Shown here piece by piece: positions 60,955 through 64,000 of a stretch of DNA of 64,000 nt (position 1 is its first letter; every line of letters starts with the position of its first letter). The stretch spans positions 1-64,000 of the forward strand of contig JAJSRW010001814.1 of the NCBI GenBank assembly GCA_022414725.1, in the 5' to 3' direction. This stretch comes from Microglena sp. YARC. Lineage: Eukaryota; Chlorophyta; Chlorophyceae; Chlamydomonadales; Chlamydomonadaceae. A program made the position numbers and the translations under genes. The notes under the pieces were generated by a model. The model made no database searches. It worked only from the letters and a program-made list of their open reading frames with translations, and was not told where the DNA came from.

Positions 60955-61080
60955 CGGATCTACTAACAAGCTTCGGCATTTTCATGTACCCAAACATATA
61001 TACGTTGGTTAGGCTAAACTAGTGAGCTGTTACGCTTTCATTGTAGAATGGCTGCTTCCAAGCCCATCTTCTAGTTATTA
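60955..61080 (-). rRNA. rnl_b: Large-subunit rRNA piece: GTPase-associated centre
   Basis: On the minus strand, GGAAGCAGCCATTCTACAAT then GAAAGCGTAACAGCTCACTA matches E. coli 23S about 1070-1115 (GAAGCAGCCATC, GAAAGCGTAATAGCTCACTGG), and ATGCCGAAGCTTGTTAGTAG matches the ACCGAAGCTGCGGCAG segment near 1180. It covers roughly 1040-1200. Its 3' side runs into (GATAG)n and (GGATAG)n microsatellites. It lies upstream, on the minus strand, of the piece that should precede it, so the LSU gene is split and scrambled. Ends are estimates. Confidence 0.9.
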
Positions 61081-61096
61081 ATGCTTAAACAACATT

Positions 61097-61210
61097 TAAT
61101 TCTAATTCTAATTCTAATTCTAATTCTAATTCTAATTCTAATTCTAATTCTAATTCTAATTCTAATTCTAATTCTAATTCTAATTCTAATTCTAATTCTA
61201 ATTCTAATTC
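61097..61210. repeat. (TTCTAA)19 array
   Basis: About 19 hexanucleotide units immediately 5' (minus strand) of the LSU GTPase-centre piece. Confidence 0.95.
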
Positions 61211-61360
61211 TTATAGCTACTTTTAGCAAGTGGGCCTCCTGGCTGCCAAGGCACTGACTGAGGGCCACTTGGTTACTTACTCACTTAAAAGTTTTAGCTT
61301 TCCTATAAGTTAAGTGGGCCTCTACTCTAAAGGGGGCCACTCTAGGCATGCAAAAGCTTA

Positions 61361-61419
61361 GTCTATTATTATAAAAAAATCTGGCATAAAATTAATATCT
61401 TTTTTAGATTTATATTTTT
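61361..61419 (-). promoter_or_regulatory. AT-rich recurrent element upstream of the LSU pieces
   Basis: Near-identical twin of 16428-16486 with one extra A in the A-tract. On the minus strand it lies about 280 nt upstream of the LSU rRNA piece at 60955-61080, separated by a (TTCTAA)n microsatellite. Confidence 0.55.
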
Positions 61420-61470
61420 CAAGTCTTACCATAGGCAGCTAAAGTAAAAGCTGCCTCAAGTGGGCCCCTT

Positions 61471-61548
61471 ACCTTACCTTACCTTACCTTACCTTACCTT
61501 ACCTTACCTTACCTTACCTTACCTTACCTTACCTTACCTTACCTTACC
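61471..61548. repeat. (ACCTT)15 array
   Basis: Fifteen perfect units that follow CAAGTGGGCCCCTT and replace the remainder of that module, which is left without a right arm. Confidence 0.9.
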
Positions 61549-62085
61549 ATAAAATACCAGTTCATCAATATTTATTACGGGAGTATTTAGTTTACCCAGT
61601 TTCATAGCGTCTCCACCATTAGGAAGGCAAGCCCGTCAAAGCAAATAAAATTTTAGTAGAACCGGAACAACTTTAATCGTAACTTATTCCAAGTAAAATC
61701 GTAATAATTAAGTACCAAACTCATGCTGAGCCAGTAACAAACCCATGCTGAGCCAGTAACAAACCCATGCTGAGCCAGTAACAAACCCATGCTGAGCCAG
61801 TAACAAACCCATGCTGAGCCAGTAACAAACTCATGCTGATCCAGTAACAAACCCATGCTGAGCCAGTAACAAACTCATGCTGATCCAGTACCAAACTCAT
61901 ACTTACTTAATTCTTACGCCACTGAGTGAGCTTTCGTTACGCCACTAAGTGAACTTTCGTTACGCCACGCCACTGATTGGTTTTATACGGGCCAAGTGGG
62001 GGCTAAGGCAGTTGCCTTTAAATATACAAAGGTAATTAATTTTATGCATATTTTTTATAATAATAGACCAAGTAACGGTCTCCTG
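61549..62085. other. Island with 22-bp minisatellite
   Basis: Unique sequence with the paralogue of the 59588 frame, then about eight CCCATGCTGAGCCAGTAACA+AA units (61727-61895; variants CTGAT and ACTCATG), and CTTTCGTTACGCCACT repeats (61918-61975). No gene is recognised. Confidence 0.6.
62039..62066 (+). repeat. AT-rich recurrent element, variant
   Basis: TTTTATGCATATTTTTTATA then ATAATAG, at the edge of the island 61560-62080. Confidence 0.4.
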
Positions 62086-64000
62086 GGCATTCAAGCCTTA
62101 TATTAGGCAGCTACAAGAAAAGAAAAGCTGCCTAATATAAGGCTCGCAAGTACCTTTATTTAATGCCCATAAAAGAGGTATAAGCCGGTACTTGAAGGTA
62201 CTCCAGGTACCTTCCAAGTGCCTTTAAAGTACCTTTATTTTATTTTATGGCCAATTACCCTGGGCGGTATTCGCAAGTGGGCCCGTAGGGGTCCCACTTG
62301 ATGGCCTATGGCTCTGGGCATTCAAGCCTTAGGCAGCTCAAAGAAGGGCTGCCTAATATCAAGTGGGACCCCTCCCCTCCCTAGGGGCCCAGGAGGGGCC
62401 CACTTGCGAGTACCTTCTAGTACCTTTATTTTATGGCCAATTACCCTGGGCATTCAATGAAGGTACTCGCAAGTGGGCCCCTTCCCTTCCCTTCCCTTCC
62501 CTTCCCTTCCCTTCCCTTCCCTTCCCTTCCCTTCCCTTCCCTTCCCTTTATCTAATGCCCTTATCCTAGGGTAGGGAGGGGTCCCACTTGATGGCCTATT
62601 ACTCTGGGCATTCAAGCCTTAGGCAGCTAAAGTAAAGAAAAGCTGCCTAATATAATATAAGGCTCGCAAGTACCTTTATTTAATGCCCCTTATACCCCTT
62701 GGCTTTGGGGTATAAGGGGGGCCCACTAGCTAGTACGCCTATTCCTAGGGGCATTCAATTAAGGTACTAGCTTACCCAGAGGGCATTCTAGTACCTTAAT
62801 TGAATGCCCCTGTACCTGTACCTTTTATGGGCATAAAATAAAGGTACTCGCAAGTGGGCCCCTCTGTATCTGGACCCCTAGGGTAGGGTAGGGTAGGGAG
62901 GGGTCCCACTTGAAGGTACTTGAAGGTACCCGCGAGTATTACCATAGCATAGGCAGCTTTTCTTCAAGTACCTTAATGGCCCCCTGTATCTGTACCTTTT
63001 ATGGGCATTCAATCAAGCCTTATATTATATTAGGCAGCTAAAGTAAAGAAAAGCTGCCTAATATCAAGTGGGACCCCTCCCTACCCTAGGATAAGGGGCA
63101 TTAGATTAAGGGAAGGGAAGGGGCCCACTTGCGAGTACCTTTATTTTATGCCCAGATACAGAGGGCCATTAAGGTACTTGAAGGCTCGCAAGTACCTTAA
63201 TGCCCATAGGGCCATTCAAGTACCGCCCCCCTCAAGGGGTATAAGGGGCATAAAGGTACTCGCAAGTGGGCCCCTCCTGGGCCCCTAGGGAGGGGAGGGG
63301 TCCCACTTGAAGGTACTTGAAGGTACTTGAAGGTACTTGAAGGTACTCGCAAGTGGGCCCCTTCCCTTAATCTAATGCCCCTTACCCTAGGGAGGGGAGG
63401 GGAGGGGAGGGGTCCCACTTGATGCCCATATACAGAGGGCCATTAAGGTACTTTTATACCCCTTTGGTTTGGTTTGGGGGGGGTTAGCTAGTCCGCCTAT
63501 ATCTATGGGTAAGCTAGTACCGACCATATACATAGGCGGACAAGCTAACCCCCCCAAGTATTAGGCAGCTACCAAGTGGGACCCCTCCCCAAGTATTACC
63601 ATAGGCAGCTAAAATAAAAGCTGCCTAATACTTGCTAGTACCTTCAAGTACCTTTCAAGTACCTTTATTTTATGGCCTATTACTCTGGGCATAAAATAAA
63701 GGTACTCGCAAGTGGGCCCCTTCCCTTCCCTTCCCTTCCCTTCCCTTAATCTAATGCCCCTTATCTTATCCTATCCTATCCTATCCTATCCTATCCTATC
63801 CTATCCTATCCTATCCTATCCTATCCTATCCTATCCTATCCTATCCTATCCTATCCTAGGGTAGGGTAGGGTAGGTAGGGGTCCCACTTAAAGTCTTACC
63901 ATACCATACCATACCATAGGCAGCTAAAGGAAAGGAAAGTCAAGGCTGCCCAAGACAAGACAAGACAAGACTTGCGAGTACCTTTCAAGTACCTTAATGG
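62086..64000. repeat. Palindromic-module mosaic to window end
   Basis: Hairpin modules with loop expansions (CCTTC)n at 62484-62547 and (ATCCT)n of about 18 units at 63768-63858. No gene to the window edge. Confidence 0.8.

Overview
The window looks like part of a greatly expanded mitochondrial genome of a chlamydomonadalean-type green alga. It carries three respiratory-chain protein genes: nad2 on the plus strand, and nad4 and cox1 on the minus strand. It also carries one tRNA gene and several pieces of fragmented, scrambled ribosomal RNA genes. Cox1 has the local sequence [14 protein letters not shown] just before the HPEVY motif, which I recall from Chlamydomonas-type Cox1. Fragmented, rearranged rRNA pieces also fit that group. 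I cannot name the species.

The genetic code is non-standard: UGA is read as tryptophan. All three proteins run through many in-frame TGA codons at conserved Trp positions (31 TGA against one TGG by eye), all three end in TAA, and the only tRNA gene found is tRNA-Trp with anticodon UCA.

Genes and rRNA pieces fill under 10% of the window. Layout: repeats with a few AT-rich islands (1-15780); central and 5' part of the small-subunit rRNA (15781-16430, minus); a GC-rich tandem cluster (16940-17660); the trnW island (18840-19810); nad2 (21639-23153); repeats with AT-rich islands (23154-43895); nad4 (43966-45384, minus); repeats; cox1 (47274-48806, minus); repeats; an unassigned island at 55670-55940; a partial second copy of small-subunit rRNA (58975-59042); two large-subunit rRNA pieces in scrambled order (60455-61080, minus); repeats to the end.

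The rest is a dense mosaic of short palindromic modules. Most begin with CAAGT and end with ACTTG and enclose one of a few cores: a GGGACCCC/GGGGCCC hairpin with a constant one-base bulge, an AGGCAGCT/AGCTGCCT hairpin, a GTACCTTAATG/CATTAAGGTAC hairpin, and an AGCTAGTACGCC/GGCGTACTAGCT hairpin. The modules abut and nest inside each other's loops. A duplicated segment (6645-7474 versus about 27573-28542) shows one compound module present in one copy and absent from the other, at a clean boundary inside a hairpin loop. Many loops and arms have grown into nearly pure microsatellites; (TATCTG)n arrays alone cover about 6 kb.

A second signal is an AT-rich element around TTTTATGCCAGATTTTTTA, present at about thirteen sites. 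It sits directly upstream of the small-subunit rRNA piece and of a large-subunit rRNA copy, further upstream of trnW and the other large-subunit pieces, and elsewhere in otherwise unassigned islands. It is a candidate promoter or RNA-processing signal.
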